A DNA stretch of 64,000 nucleotides from Sorex araneus. Taxonomy: Eukaryota > Chordata > Mammalia > Eulipotyphla > Soricidae. The translations under genes and the position numbers were made by a program. This document shows, piece after piece, positions 12,007-23,076 of this stretch. Location: positions 10,746,432 through 10,810,431 of the forward strand of contig NC_073307.1 of assembly GCF_027595985.1 (NCBI RefSeq). The letters run 5' to 3'. The notes under the pieces were generated by a model, which worked only from the letters and a program-made list of their open reading frames with translations, had not been told where the DNA came from and made no database searches. The stretch's first letter is position 1, and each line of letters starts with the position of its first letter.

Positions 12007-12615
12007 GACATGTCTATTAATTTATTCTTCCTAAGATGTATTTCACAAGAATTTATCAAATTAATAGCAAAGAAAAACAAAACTTTTAAAGAAAAAAATA
12101 TATATCTAAAACAAACTTTAGGTTACTTTCAGAGAAGAAATGATTGAATTCAGAAGGGAAATCAACACAGCTCTCAGTTCACTTACATAAAAAGACATAA
12201 ATGAATATTTCCCAGTTTTTACAATATAACAGAAAGAGAAAGTGGCAAGAATTTTAATCTCCTTTCATCATAAAAGTTAATTTCTTTCTGTGCCCTACCA
12301 TAATATATACATCGAATGCAATAAATGGTAGAGTTAACACTGTTTTCAATAGCCTAATTTTGTTGTTGTTTTTTAACTTACTGTAAATGTAGATCTAAAT
12401 TTCCTGGTAAATATAGATATAAATTTCCCGGTAAATGCTCTACACATATTTCAGCAACATGTTTTATGGGGTAATCATTCCTGGAATGAGTATGTGCATA
12501 CAAAACCAATTATTTGTTTCTTAAATACAAGTCTTCTACTTAATATTCTATCTCAATAGAACTTTTAAACTTGAAAATAAGTTTAGACAGTGGTAATTTA
12601 AGATATTTTCTCTCA
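12007..12615. other. Unmarked AT-rich DNA
   Basis: A small local duplication is visible: 'aaatttcctggtaaatatagatataaatttcccggtaaat' near 12397-12436. Otherwise nothing is recognised. Confidence 0.45.
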
Positions 12616-12782
12616 GGGGCCAGGGAATTAGTATAGCAAGTACAGCATTTGCCTTGCACGTGGCTGAACCAGATTTGATGCCTTGCATCCCATATGGTCT
12701 CCACCAGGAGTAACTATTGAGTGCAAAGCCAGGAGTAAACCTTGAGCATTGTCAGGTGTAACCCCAATAAAGCAAACAAAAA
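12616..12782 (+). repeat. SINE-A, first of a same-strand pair
   Basis: A diverged copy with head 'ggggccagggaattagtatagcaagtaca', body 'cccatatggtctccaccaggagtaactattgagtgc' and A-rich tail. It predates the neighbouring copy, which is closer to consensus. Confidence 0.87.
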
Positions 12783-12793
12783 TTTCTATTAGG

Positions 12794-12970
12794 GGGCTGG
12801 AGCAATAGCACATCAAGTAGGGTGTTTGCCTTGCACTCGGTCAACCCGGGTTCAATTCCCAGCATCCCATATGTTTCCCTGAGCACCACCAGGGGTGATT
12901 CCTGAGTGCAGAGCCAGGAGTAACCCCTGTGCATCGCCAGGTGTGACCCAAAAAGAAAAAGAAAAAAAAA
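12794..12970 (+). repeat. SINE-A, second of the pair
   Basis: Close to consensus, with box B 'gggttcaattcc' and 'gtgcatcgccaggtgtgacccaaaaag' followed by an A-rich tail. A perfect 10-bp duplication ttctattagg lies at 12784-12793 and 12971-12980. It inserted immediately 3' of the older SINE-A. Confidence 0.96.
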
Positions 12971-12980
12971 TTCTATTAGG

Positions 12981-14172
12981 TTTATATTCTAAGAAAATTA
13001 GAATTTCTATCAAATTTTTCCAATTAATCAGTAGCATAATTTGTATATATCTGATTGATATCATAAACTATGTTACAACTATAAGTCAACAGGATGTCTG
13101 TCTTTTGAAATGTTTTATCTCCCTCTTCCTAGTTGTATTGTCCTCCTGATTTTATTAAAGCTCCCTAGATTTCCAAATACAATTATTCCTAGGAATCAAT
13201 TGAGATTAACTGAATGGGAATGTTGGTGGGGCTGGTGGTGGGGATGGGATAAAACCAAAACAAACTATGTAGCACAAAAGAACGGCAAGGATTTTGTAAG
13301 ATTTCCTCCAGTCTGGTCCTTGCAGCCGAACAGACTGAACTCAGATTAACAACAGATTGCAGACAGGGCTGTTTTACTGTTGATTGGAATGTATTTGTAT
13401 CAGATACAAAATTTGATTTAGAAAATTTCTTACAAATAGAGAGCTAACAATTCAGAATATTCTGGAATAAAATCATTACATGTCAGATCATTTAAATTCA
13501 TATATTTAGCAAAAGATTCTCAAGATAGTTTAGTTTAAATCAGTTGCAGATTTCAAAATGTTGCAAGCATTACGTTTGAAAATCTTTACGGAGACACTAT
13601 GTGATGCTATTTTTATTGTTAGACTTCTTTAAGCTTTGCATATAATTTAGTACCATGTCAAGCAAAGTTTAGGCATCAACTTGAATTAACTACATTTTTT
13701 GGACTCTACACAACTAGTCATTATTCTGGTGATGTTATGCTGGAGTTTCCCATCTAAAACTCCGAGATTCGTATTGTTTGGAAGACATTGAGAAATGAGG
13801 TGGAAACTGGTTTGTAAAGCAGTTTGTCCTTCACCTACTTTCTCTCCCATATCATCTCACCATTTGAGCAGAGACAGTGGTTTTAATTAAGCATTGAGCT
13901 GAAATTGAATAACTATTCAGAGAGAAATTCGATTACTTTGCAATGGGGCTGTGGATTGCTGGATGGAGCTAAAAGCCATTAAATTTAAGTCTACATATAA
14001 ATCATATCTCAGCATCAGAAAGCTTCAGCAGTCTATTCGATTTAGAGTTCAAAAAATGACTCGCACCTGTTTAGAACGTGGATTAAGCTAATGAGTAAGA
14101 TTTTATTTTGTCATATTTCATCTTCTTCAATCTCCCAAGTTTCTATTGCTTTTTTAGCTCTGGACACCTGTG
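12981..14172. other. Unique DNA, possible conserved non-coding element
   Basis: No repeat is recognised. The part from about 13,640 to 14,110 has the look of a constrained non-coding element: repeat-free, balanced composition and several homeodomain-like cores such as 'ttttaattaagc' at 13,882. This is a guess from composition only. Confidence 0.3.
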
Positions 14173-15374
14173 GCTTTCTGTAGGATAACATTGGGTTTGT
14201 CCTTTCAGTCTTGCCGCAGGGAACTTAGTTTACCTTAGAGCAATGGCCTTTCTGTATGGATACAGGAAGACAGTTAAAATTATGCTTTGTAACTTGGGAT
14301 CTGATTGACTCTAATAGTATTTACTCTTGAGTATCTGCTTTCTCAACCCAGTTGCTCTTAGTTCCTAGTACCCCAAAAGCAGGGTCCCGACGAGGGACAG
14401 AATGGACTCAGGGCAAGCTGTGAACTACCCTGGCATTGAAATGGGCCAGGCCAAAGTGCCACAATACTCAATTATAAGTTGAGAACATGGTCATAGACAT
14501 GGTCATGATCCAAAAGTAATGACAAGACTCACCCTGCTGGGGTTAGGAAGGCTAACCTGACCTGAGGATTGTAGTGAGATGTCTTCAGGAAGAAAATATA
14601 GTGAGATGTCTTCAGGAAGAACCAAACCTTAAGTTTATATCTCTTACTGTGCTCATACAGATGGACATTGCTAGAAATATTTGAAGTAGATTTACTACAA
14701 CTATTTAAGTGGATTACTAGCTGAGGAAGGAAGAAAGGGACACACTCTGACACACCCTTGTTTGGATCCCACCTTTGAGCTGATCTAGTAATCTGGAGTA
14801 ATCTCCTTAGATGAGATTTTGTTAGTCTCCGGGAGGAGTGGTCTTACCCCTATTTGTTGATTTGTTAATGTTCAACCCACCTTTGTGGGTTGTGTCAGTA
14901 CCCTCTGTGATTGCTATATAAACTAAGGCTGTAGGAGAAGTGGGGGAAGACACAGAAGAAGAGAAGAGACACAGAAGCAGGGGAGGAGACACAGAAGCAA
15001 GAGGAGAAGACACAGAAGCAGGGAGAAGACACGGGGAGAAGACACAGGAGCAGAGACAGAGAGAGGTCAGAAGAGACCAGAGGAGAGACTACAGAGACAG
15101 AGACAGAGACAGAGAGACAGACAGAAGAGAGCACAGCGGCACACACAGAAGCAGAGCACAAGGAGGAGCCATCCCGATCCGGTTCATACACAGCAGCTCG
15201 AGAGCACAGAACACAAGCAGCGAGAGAGGGAGAGAGAGAGAGAGACAGAGAGACAGAGAGACAGAGAGAGAGAGAGAGAGAGGAGTGAGAGAGAGCTGCC
15301 CCGAGAGCCCTCCAACACAACACACACATATTACCTCCTGTCATACACGCGCCTTTGTATTTTTTACAGCTTTC
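14173..15374 (+). mobile_element. Solo LTR of an endogenous retrovirus
   Basis: The LTR body runs from 14,179 to 15,368 (1190 bp), starting 'tgtaggataaca' and ending 'ttttttaca', i.e. the canonical TG...CA ends. An exact 6-bp duplication gctttc abuts both ends (14,173-14,178 and 15,369-15,374). A TATA-like 'ctatataaac' lies at 14,914-14,922. A purine-rich GA repeat segment follows. No gag, pol or env is adjacent, so this is a solo LTR left by recombination. A 6-bp duplication is typical of class II (beta-like) retroviruses, but the class is an inference. Orientation is inferred from the TATA position. A related sequence occurs at 21.8 and 23.1-23.6 kb. Confidence 0.85.
14940..15300. repeat. 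GA-rich purine tract inside the LTR
   Basis: Repeats of 'gaagacacagaagcaggg' grade into (gacaga)n and (ga)n. The asymmetric composition opens long frames on both strands (146 and 167 codons) that are low-complexity and not genes. Confidence 0.9.
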
Positions 15375-15616
15375 AGATAAAAATATTTCCAATTTCAAGT
15401 CCTATATATAAATTTTAAGGCCCCAAAGTTTGTATCCAAAACTGTTCTGCACAGTCTCTTTTTAAATCAAGATTTTCAAATGCTTGGAAGGGGCCCTGAG
15501 ACAATAGTAAAGGGAAGTGGACACTGGGGAAAAGTGTGGTGTTGGAACTGTATATGTATGAAATCTGACTAGCGCTGGATTTGTAAACCACAAAGCTTCA
15601 AATAAAAAAGAAAAAA

Positions 15617-15790
15617 GGGGCTGGAGGGGTAGTGCAGCAGGTAGAGTTCTTGCCTTGCAAGGGACTGACTGAGGTTTGATCCCAGAACCCTCATATAGTT
15701 TCCCAACACAGGGTCAGGAATAAGACCTATACATAGCCAGGCGTGGCCCACAAACAAATGACAAAAAAAAAAAAAGAAAAGAAAAGAGAG
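15617..15790 (+). repeat. SINE-A
   Basis: It carries 'ggggctggaggggtagtgcagcaggtag' and a diverged body 'gggtcaggaataagacctatacatagccaggcgtggccc', then a long A-rich tail. A weak duplication aaataaaaa lies around 15,600 and 15,791. Confidence 0.88.
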
Positions 15791-15890
15791 AAATAAAAAG
15801 TAAATAATGAAACAAATCAAGATCACAAATTTTGTTTGTTTGAGCCCCTTTCAAAATCAATAACCTTGGTTCTGTTTGTGGGTTTATTTT

Positions 15891-16066
15891 ATTTTATTTT
15901 TGCTTTTTGGGTCACACCTGGCAATGCACAGGGGTTACTCCTGGCTCTGCACTCAGGAATCACCCCTGGCCACGATCAGAGGACCATATGGGATGCTGGG
16001 AATCGAACCCGAGTTGGCCACGTGCAAGGCAAATGCCCTACCCGCTGTGCTATCACTCCAGCCCCC
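15891..16066 (-). repeat. SINE-A with perfect 14-bp duplication
   Basis: Close to consensus on the minus strand, with a box B complement 'ggaatcgaaccc' at 16,000. The perfect duplication tgtgggtttatttt lies at 15,877-15,890 and 16,067-16,080. It is a recent insertion by its low divergence. Confidence 0.97.
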
Positions 16067-16080
16067 TGTGGGTTTATTTT

Positions 16081-17628
16081 TTATTGTTGTCACTATAAAC
16101 ACGAGTACTTCTTTAGCTAGTCACATAATTGAGTGCAGGTTAATGTCTGATGCCAGTCAACTTCCAACAGTGCTTTTAGTGAAATGGGGTGTGGGGAATA
16201 GGGGGACTAAAGCACCAACAGATTTGTCAAATATTACACCTAGAAGTACATGGGATATGCCTGTTTACTTTGTTGTTAGCACTTTAAAGGATTTAGCTTG
16301 TGGCCCTCTCTTTATGATTATTCTAAAATTCTAGATACGTTTCACTGGAGAAAGTAAGGCAATTTGAGGTTTGCCTAATAAAAGGAGCAATAATGATTCC
16401 CCCTTCAGATATAAAATAATGACTTTTCCATCATTTCTGCACTTACAGTTAGGAATTACTAAAAGAATGTCTGACCTAAAAAAAATAATATGCAAAAGAC
16501 CCCATTTAGTTCTTGTGCACAATGGAAAGGATTCTTTCAGGGGGGGAAACAGTTTACTATTTATCTTACAGAACAACTTACGTTTTTAACTTTGGAAAAC
16601 TGAATCCATACTTCCTTGAAAAACGTTACCAGGTGTCACCAAGATGTCAGGATTTTGGAGGCAAAAACCTTTGGACACTTGAAATTGACTGCTTACCTAC
16701 CCCTTGAAAAAGCACAAAACCTGGCAATAATTCATTGCTTTTTTTTTTTGAAACTCCAGAAATATATTTTTGAAAATAAGATATTAGAATTTTTAAATCT
16801 GTGTGTAATTTAATCTGTAACCTAGAAATATTTATAGATAAAGTATTAATTATCCTTAGTATAAAATGTCTTCAAGATACCATGATGCTTATTTAATAAA
16901 CTGCAGAAAGTATTTTTCCATCCTCTTAAAGTTATTTTTAAAATGCCATTTGAAATGTTTGATTCTCCATGAACAACAATTAATTATCTGAGTTTTTAAC
17001 ATATTTATATTTATCATAACTTCTCTCATCTGTGAATACGATATTGTGCTTCCATGCCATTAAAAACTACATTTTCAGTAATCTTCTAAGGTATTAATGA
17101 TCCAGAATACCCCATTTATTTTGGATACACTGAGTTACCTCTGCTTACCCTCACTGCTCTTGATTCTGCTCTACGACATTAATTTTTCAAATAGTCACTT
17201 TCTGTGCATCCATATTTCTTCCGAGTTCCTTGCCATCTTAGTATGCCTGGTTTCTGCTAGCTGTTTATTACCTGACATTTTATAAATATCTGTGTTCTAC
17301 TAAGTTTGGCCTGAGATTATGGTATTATATTTCTAAATGGCCCTCTTGACTGTCACTTTTTTATAGTGAATTAAATGTCTTCCTATGTACTTATAATTTC
17401 TTAATTTGCATCTCCAGTAAAAATGCCTTCCAAAGATCCAGTCACTAATAGCCACACAGCATATTTTCTCTGGAACGCTGTAGGCCAATCTCTAAATAAT
17501 ATGTCTATTGTCCTGTTTCCCCCCAACTTCTATCCCTCTGTTTTTCTTAGAAATGTAACTGGATTTGTATACAATCCTGTCTCCTCTCTAAACACTTGAC
17601 CATGCACTGTTAGATATAAGTTGGGTTT
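16081..17628. other. Unmarked AT-rich DNA
   Basis: Several 60-80-codon frames at 16,331-16,813 overlap on both strands and show no domain. No repeat family is recognised. Confidence 0.45.
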
Positions 17629-17638
17629 ATGTGTGTGG

Positions 17639-17710
<72 letters not shown>
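17629..17710. repeat. (GT)n(GA)n microsatellite
   Basis: A pure (gt)n run switches at about 17,672 to a pure (ga)n run. It is likely length-polymorphic. Confidence 0.97.
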
Positions 17711-17712
<2 letters not shown>

Positions 17713-18081
17713 AACATAAGAGCCACCGTTCTGTAACACATTCCTACATGCTGATTTTACACTTCCCCCTTTCCTTCTCGAAGCCCCTCAGCTTCTTGAC
17801 CATTAGAATGTGACCTGTAGCTTTACTTTCCTTCTCACTGCAAAAAGTTGAGACTGTAATAATTTTGCAGGCTCTAATAAATTCAACTATGCCGTTAGCT
17901 CAGGCAGCCTTGTCTTCGCTGTAGAGCACTGGATCTCAGACAGTATTTCCAGAAGGTAATGAGAAAATAACTCCACTTGTGCCTGAGAGTCAACCAGCTT
18001 TGACCTATTTGAAGATAATTGCTTTAGGAGTTCTTTTCTACTGTATCTACTTTTTTCCCCTCTCTCCAGCATATTTCTCAT

Positions 18082-18112
18082 AAACACACCCACAGGCACA
18101 CACACAGGCACA

Positions 18113-18163
<51 letters not shown>
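18082..18163. repeat. (CA)n microsatellite
   Basis: An interrupted start with 'cacccacaggcaca' units becomes a pure (ca)n run to 18,163. Confidence 0.97.
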
Positions 18164-18165
<2 letters not shown>

Positions 18166-18254
18166 CTTGCTAATACACTTGTCAGTTACTCTCCCATTCC
18201 TTCATTGTGCTGGCAAATTTTCCTGGGTTGTTTGAACCATGGCTAAAATTCCTC

Positions 18255-18470
18255 TCTTCTCATGCTCCTTAGACCCAATTTATTTCATCACTTTATGGAG
18301 ACTGCTCTGGCCAAGGTCAGCAGTGACATCTACTTGAGAAATCAGTTTTCCAAATTGTTGAGCTTCAATCGGTACATGACATAGTTAAACCTGCTCTCCT
18401 TAGTGTTTCTTCACTGACCTCCACTTTCACTCTCAACTAGAGATTCTCCTTCCTCTCCGCATCCTTAAAT
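18255..18470 (+). mobile_element. L2 LINE fragment (RT region)
   Basis: The plus strand 'actgctctggccaaggtcagcagtgacatctac' matches the L2 reverse-transcriptase segment that reads ALAKV-S-D. It continues with degraded 'ttgttgagcttcaatcggtacatgacatagtt' and 'tttcttcactgacctccac'. Reading frames are broken. It belongs with the L2 pieces at 19.6 and 20.45 kb on the same strand and in the same order. Confidence 0.7.
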
Positions 18471-19620
18471 ATGTTAGGTGTCTTACATAATTTTTTGTTA
18501 GTGTGCAATATAAGACATTCCTCAGGAAACAGGCTTTGAATATTGTTGCTATATTAATATAGAAAGTAATTAGATAATACTGTATAAGACCTATAAATAT
18601 TAATGAAAAATTTTAAAAAATATAAATGCTTGAAAAGGGAATTTATGTGATTTGGTTTCCTTTTGTTTCTCCTAAATAAGTTAAATTTGTAGCAGGGTAA
18701 TCATAGAATTATTCAAAACTCCAGCAACATATCATTTAATCAAGTATATATCAAGCTTCACATTTAGGCCAATTTCTGCTATAAAGTAGACTAAACTGAC
18801 ACATTAGGGCTTTAGAGATTTGCTTTTAATTACCAAAATTCTGACTTTTTTTAAAGCTTTGTCAACAATAAAATGTCTCAGAAAAACTTGGGTGACATAT
18901 AAATTTTAATTTTGCCTACTTGTAAAATATTTTCTCTCTTGCTGTTGGACATCATTTGCTTGTAACTAGACTTTCATTTAAAACTGTGTTTCAGCTTAAT
19001 AGCTAAGATATAATAACTTTATTCTTTACAAAATATTTTACTCATGATTCATCAATAAAAACCAAAAGTCAGCATTTCTTTTTAGCAATTTATTCCTTAA
19101 GTTGTGAAGCCTTCTGCAAGACAATTCTGTGTATTCATCAGGTATAATAACTCCAATAACTCCCCACTGATCACAAGTACATGCCATGGGATAGCAGTGT
19201 CTGTTGGCGAAATAATTTAGGGATAAGCAAAACATTTGTTATTTTGACATAATCTTAGTTATTTAGACTAACGTGCTTCTGGGGGGAAATATTTCACTTT
19301 TATTGTCTTGTGAGATTAAAAAAAATAAAATAAAGAAAAGATCCTTATGACTGCAGTTTCCAAATACTCTCACACAATAGGAAAATCTAGTCAATAGGAC
19401 ATTTTTTTTCAGCTTTTAAAGGTGGAAGCTTTGCAGACGTACTGCAGTGATTGTCTCGTTGGTGGTAAGTGATAAGTGGTTCAAGCAACTGTATCTCTCA
19501 CACCTCTGTGTCAGGCCCAGCAGGAACAGTCTCTGGACTGGCTTTGCCATGCTCCTTCCTGCCTGCCCAAGTCAGTATTGGGGGGATGGAGAGGCACCCC
19601 AGTAACACTGCTCTTTAATG
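18471..19620. other. AT-rich DNA interrupting L2
   Basis: No family is recognised. It separates two L2 pieces that are in the correct order, so it is either inserted DNA or degraded L2. Confidence 0.4.
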
Positions 19621-19624
19621 TGCC

Positions 19625-19990
19625 TTTTTCTCTCTCCAGTCCCTGAGTTGATCTCAACCAGCCTCATATCTTTTATGTGTGCCTTACGACTCTTAAATTT
19701 ATATCCTCTGCCAAGATGTCTTTCCAGAACTCTGTACTCATTTATCAAACTGACTACTTGACATCTCTTCTAGAATGTGGAATAGACATTCAGATTTATC
19801 ATATTCAAAACGAAACCCACGTTTCTCCCTGACACATTCCACAGGCCCTCCCCCACCTCAAGAGCTTAAAGTTATTTCCTGCTGTACGGGCAACGGCAAC
19901 CATCCTGGATTCACCTTTCATAGCATTCCCCCCAGGATCTGAAATTTCTGTGCTTCTCACTCTGATCTCCAACCTGTACTCCTATCAAGA
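19625..19990 (+). mobile_element. L2 LINE fragment
   Basis: The blocks 'gactcttaaatttatatcctctgcc', 'actgactacttgacatctcttctag', 'gaatagacattcagatttatcatattcaaaacgaaaccc' and 'ctgtacgggcaacggcaaccatcctggattcacc' follow the order of the L2 3' coding region. It is ancient, predates placental mammals and is strongly diverged. Confidence 0.75.
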
Positions 19991-20106
19991 ACCCCAGATC
20001 TGTGTTGGTTAGAGCGAACGGCATAGCTTTTCATATTTTTTTACTTGAATATTTAAATAGTTTTGATTTTGAGGGAATGGGGGTATAATATTAATGTAAA
20101 TACTAT

Positions 20107-20442
20107 TTTTAATTTTTTTAAAAAAATTTATTGAATCACCATGAGATAGTTACAAGCTTTCGTGTTTGGGTTACAATCTCACAATGATCAAGCACCCATC
20201 CCTCCACCAGTGCACATTCCCCACCACCAATATCCCGGGTATAACCCCCCTTTCCCACCCTCCCCCTGCCTCTAAGGCAGACAATATTCCCCATACTCTC
20301 TCTCTACTTTGGGGCATTATGGCTTGCAACACAGACACTGAGAGGCCATCATGTTTGGTCCATTATCTACTTTTGGCATGCATCTCCCATCCTAACTGGT
20401 TCCTCCAGCCATCATTTTCTTAGTGATCCCTTAGAGTACAAC
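20107..20442 (-). mobile_element. 5'-truncated L1 nested in L2
   Basis: On the minus strand it carries the 'ggtggtggggaatgtgcactggtggagggatgggtg' signature, 'gcttgtaactatctcatggtgattcaataaa' and a poly(A) tail (T-rich at 20,107-20,131). Homology with the copy at 36.7-37.6 kb stops near 20,442. L2 sequence resumes on the other side. Confidence 0.9.
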
Positions 20443-20449
20443 TTTATTA

Positions 20450-20760
20450 TGCAGCACCATCTCCAAACTATCATAACTTCTTAATGAGCCTTTCTGCTCT
20501 CAGGCACTGCAACAGTCACGCATTCTCTCTTTGGCCCCCAAACAGTCATCAAGGAAAATCTTAAAACATACCCATTTGAGATATGAGTCTGTCACTCTTC
20601 AGCTTAAATCACTGAAATAATCCTTGTTTTCTTCTCCCCCCCCCCACTAACTCTAAAATCCAAAGTCTACCCAGTGTATCCACAGGCTTTGTGACTTAAT
20701 TTTCAACTCAAAATTCCCAGATCTCCCTCTGTTTAGCACGTGTTTGGTCTTTCTTGAGCA
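20450..20760 (+). mobile_element. L2 LINE 3' fragment
   Basis: The blocks 'gcactgcaacagtcacgc', 'gatatgagtctgtcactcttcagcttaaatcactgaaataatcc', 'ctaactctaaaatccaaagtctacccagtg' and 'caggctttgtgactt' follow the L2 3' end. It completes the L2 split by the L1 above. Confidence 0.65.
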
Positions 20761-21815
20761 ACTTTAGCAAGCTTTTATCTTATGGTCTGGTTCTGGTTAT
20801 TGATCTTATTGTTTTTCTGTAGTATTTGTGGCTTTCCAGTTTAGTTAGTATTTAATCAGTTTATTTTAAGCTCTAAAAACTGGGAGGGGGGAAACGATAG
20901 CAAATGTCTTTTCATAGAAAGTATTGAGATTGAGGTACTCATAGATTTAAACTCAGCACATTTGATACAGGAAATATAGATGGTGAATATCACAGTGCTG
21001 ATTGATGAGGCTGAAAGTGTCCAATGTGCAAAATACAAGCAGAATCTCATCTCTGATCAATTAATTTCCTTTGCTCCCTTCTTGCAAAAAGAATTCCTTG
21101 TTTCTTTGCACCTACTATTTCTACCAGCCCACCTGCCCTGGTAACCCACCATCCATGCCTGTGACTTTTCTGTCTCCCCTGGAGTCTAGGAAAGATTTAA
21201 GGAGCAGTGTGCTTGTAAAAGGTTAAATCCAGAGGACATGAAGTGAAAGAATTGCAGATGCGTGATAGTAAAACTTACCCTTTTGCAAAAACAGTTTTAT
21301 ACCAGTAGGGAATAGATGCAGTCCTGAAATTTCAGGATGAAAAAGTGTTTTTGTATTTTGTTCTTTTTCAGGGAGGGGTGCAGATGAAAAACGAGCCGAA
21401 ACAGAGCTGCCAAGTGTCTTGAGGTAGTTGAAAGTTAAAACAAGATATAGAGAAGTATGCGTTGGACTGAGAATTTCGATACCTTTTCATTTATTTTGTC
21501 CACAATGCTGATAGTAAAAAGCTTTATCTCTTTTAGATGTGCTTGAAAAAAAGAAAAAGATGAAGGTATGCTACATAATGATTTTAGTAGATAATGCATG
21601 GCCAAAGGATTGATGTGGTTAGTTTGTAGATCATATATATTTTGCATATATATATATATATATTTTATCATATACGTTTTACATCTATAATAAGCATGCA
21701 TGTAGGTATCATTCATATATTTGCTATGCATTTTTATACATATTTTATTTTATATATTGTATATTGCAGATATAAACATGGCAGTGATATACTATTTTAT
21801 TAGATATGGAACTCT
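20761..21815. other. Unmarked DNA with a short (TA)n
   Basis: A (ta)n run lies at 21,644-21,662. Otherwise there are no recognised features. Frames are short and motif-free. Confidence 0.45.
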
Positions 21816-21960
21816 TGTAGGATAACATTGATTTGTCCTTTATGCTTTGCCACAGGGAGCTTAGGTTTATTGGGTTACTCCCATCACAGTACTCCCATTC
21901 CTCTGTTTTTATTTGTAAACTCTTTCTTTGTGCTCTGCTTCCCCAACCTCTCAACAACCT
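21816..21960 (+). mobile_element. Fragment resembling the LTR 5' end
   Basis: 'tgtaggataacattgatttgtccttta' and 'gccacagggagcttaggttta' match the start of the solo LTR at 14,179-14,238. Similarity fades after about 60 bp, so the right boundary is arbitrary. It may be the start of the same LTR copy that resumes at 23,077, or a separate related LTR. Confidence 0.5.
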
Positions 21961-22117
21961 TTATCTCCTAATTAGATTGTTAATTTGTAAATACTGCTTT
22001 TCTCTTCTCCTTAAGTCCTTTGCACAGTTAATTCTGAGCAACATTTTTACTATATATATAACATAATAGTGAATATAAGCTAGTGGTGCAAGTTCATGTT
22101 ATTAAAATTCCTAGTCA

Positions 22118-22314
22118 TTTGATTCTTCCGGCCCTCTCGGAGAGCCCAGCAAGCTACTGAGAGTATCCCGCCTGCATGGCAGAGCCTGACTAGCTTCCTG
22201 TGGTGTGTTCAATACGCCAAAAACAGTAACAACAAGTCTCCCAATGGAGACATTACTGGTGCCTGCTCAAGCAAATGGATGAACAACAGGACGACAGTGC
22301 AACTGTGCAGTGCT
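22118..22314 (+). repeat. SINE-B lacking its tRNA head
   Basis: The copy begins at 'gattcttccggccctctcggagagccc' and then runs through the RTE 5'UTR block and RTE C-terminal block to a tail 'gcaactgtgcagtgctac'. It abuts the 3' side of the MRPL42 retropseudogene directly. Missing 5' sequence suggests truncation during insertion. Confidence 0.9.
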
Positions 22315-22372
22315 ACATTTTCTCAAATCACAAATGAGACAGAGAATAACATTTCTCTTCGATTCCTCAAAT

Positions 22373-22817
22373 TCATCTGTCTTTGGGAGGATCCAGTTTC
22401 TTTCGACGTCTACACTACTTCCATGAGGGTACCAGCAGTGTGTTGTAGTAAAGAACATTTTGCTCAGTTGTACTATCATGGGTCATTGTTCAATATAAAT
22501 TGAACCAAATTGCAACTTTTATCTTGCAATTTGGTTTTTAGGACTTGACCCTGGGTTTCTTCATTATTATGCACAGGATCTGATTGAGGAATAGATTTTA
22601 TGTGTTCATAGGGAATGTCCACAGAAGGGTGGTAGCACACTATGGTCCTCCTATCAGATGTCAAAGCAAGCTCAACTTTGTAATTATAGTCATCTGAGAG
22701 AGAAGAAAATGTTGATTTATGATGACAAACATAATACAAAGCTCTCTTTTGGCTTGGAAGCAAATGTTTCATGATAGTTCTGCTCGATGGTGCCCATTTT
22801 ACTCCTGCTAGTGCCAT
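22373..22817 (-). pseudogene. MRPL42: MRPL42 processed pseudogene
   Basis: The minus strand translates to a protein clearly related to mitochondrial ribosomal protein L42: [19 protein letters not shown], then IPYEHIK and DPVHNNEE in the middle, and after a frameshift near 22,500 QLSKMFFTT and the C-terminal PPKDR before a stop at 22,373-22,375. A start codon lies at 22,815-22,817. No introns are present, as expected for a retrocopy of a multi-exon gene. The normal protein is a component of the mitochondrial large (originally small) ribosomal subunit. This copy has at least one frameshift and further changes, so it is dead. No clear poly(A) or duplication is visible. SINE-B copies lie at both ends. 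Confidence 0.93.
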
Positions 22818-22820
22818 GGT

Positions 22821-23075
22821 GGGGCTGGAGCAATAGCACAGCGGGTAGGGCATTTGCCTTGCATGTGGCCGACCTGGGTTCTATTCCTTTGCCCCTCTCG
22901 GAGAGCCCAGCAAGCTACCAAGAGTATCCCGCCCACATGGCAGAGCCTGGCAAGCTCCCCGTGGCGTATTCGATATGCCAAAAACAGTAGCAACAAGTCT
23001 CACAATGGAGACATTACTGGTGCCTGCTCAAGCAAATCGATGAGTAACGGATGACAGTGATACAGTGATGACAGT
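22821..23075 (+). repeat. SINE-B, close to consensus
   Basis: A complete copy from 'ggggctggagcaatagcacagcgggtagggc' to the tail 'gacagtgatacagtgatgacagt'. It begins 3 bp upstream of the MRPL42 start codon (opposite strand) and ends where LTR-like sequence begins. I could not find a matching duplication. Confidence 0.96.
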
Positions 23076-23076
23076 A

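Noticed and set aside
14895-15398. Long open frames (146 and 167 codons) on both strands
   Set aside because: They lie over a GA-rich repeat in the solo LTR; low-complexity Ser/Leu or Arg/Glu products without motifs.
17530-18159. Open frames over (GT)n, (GA)n and (CA)n repeats
   Set aside because: Microsatellite translations only.
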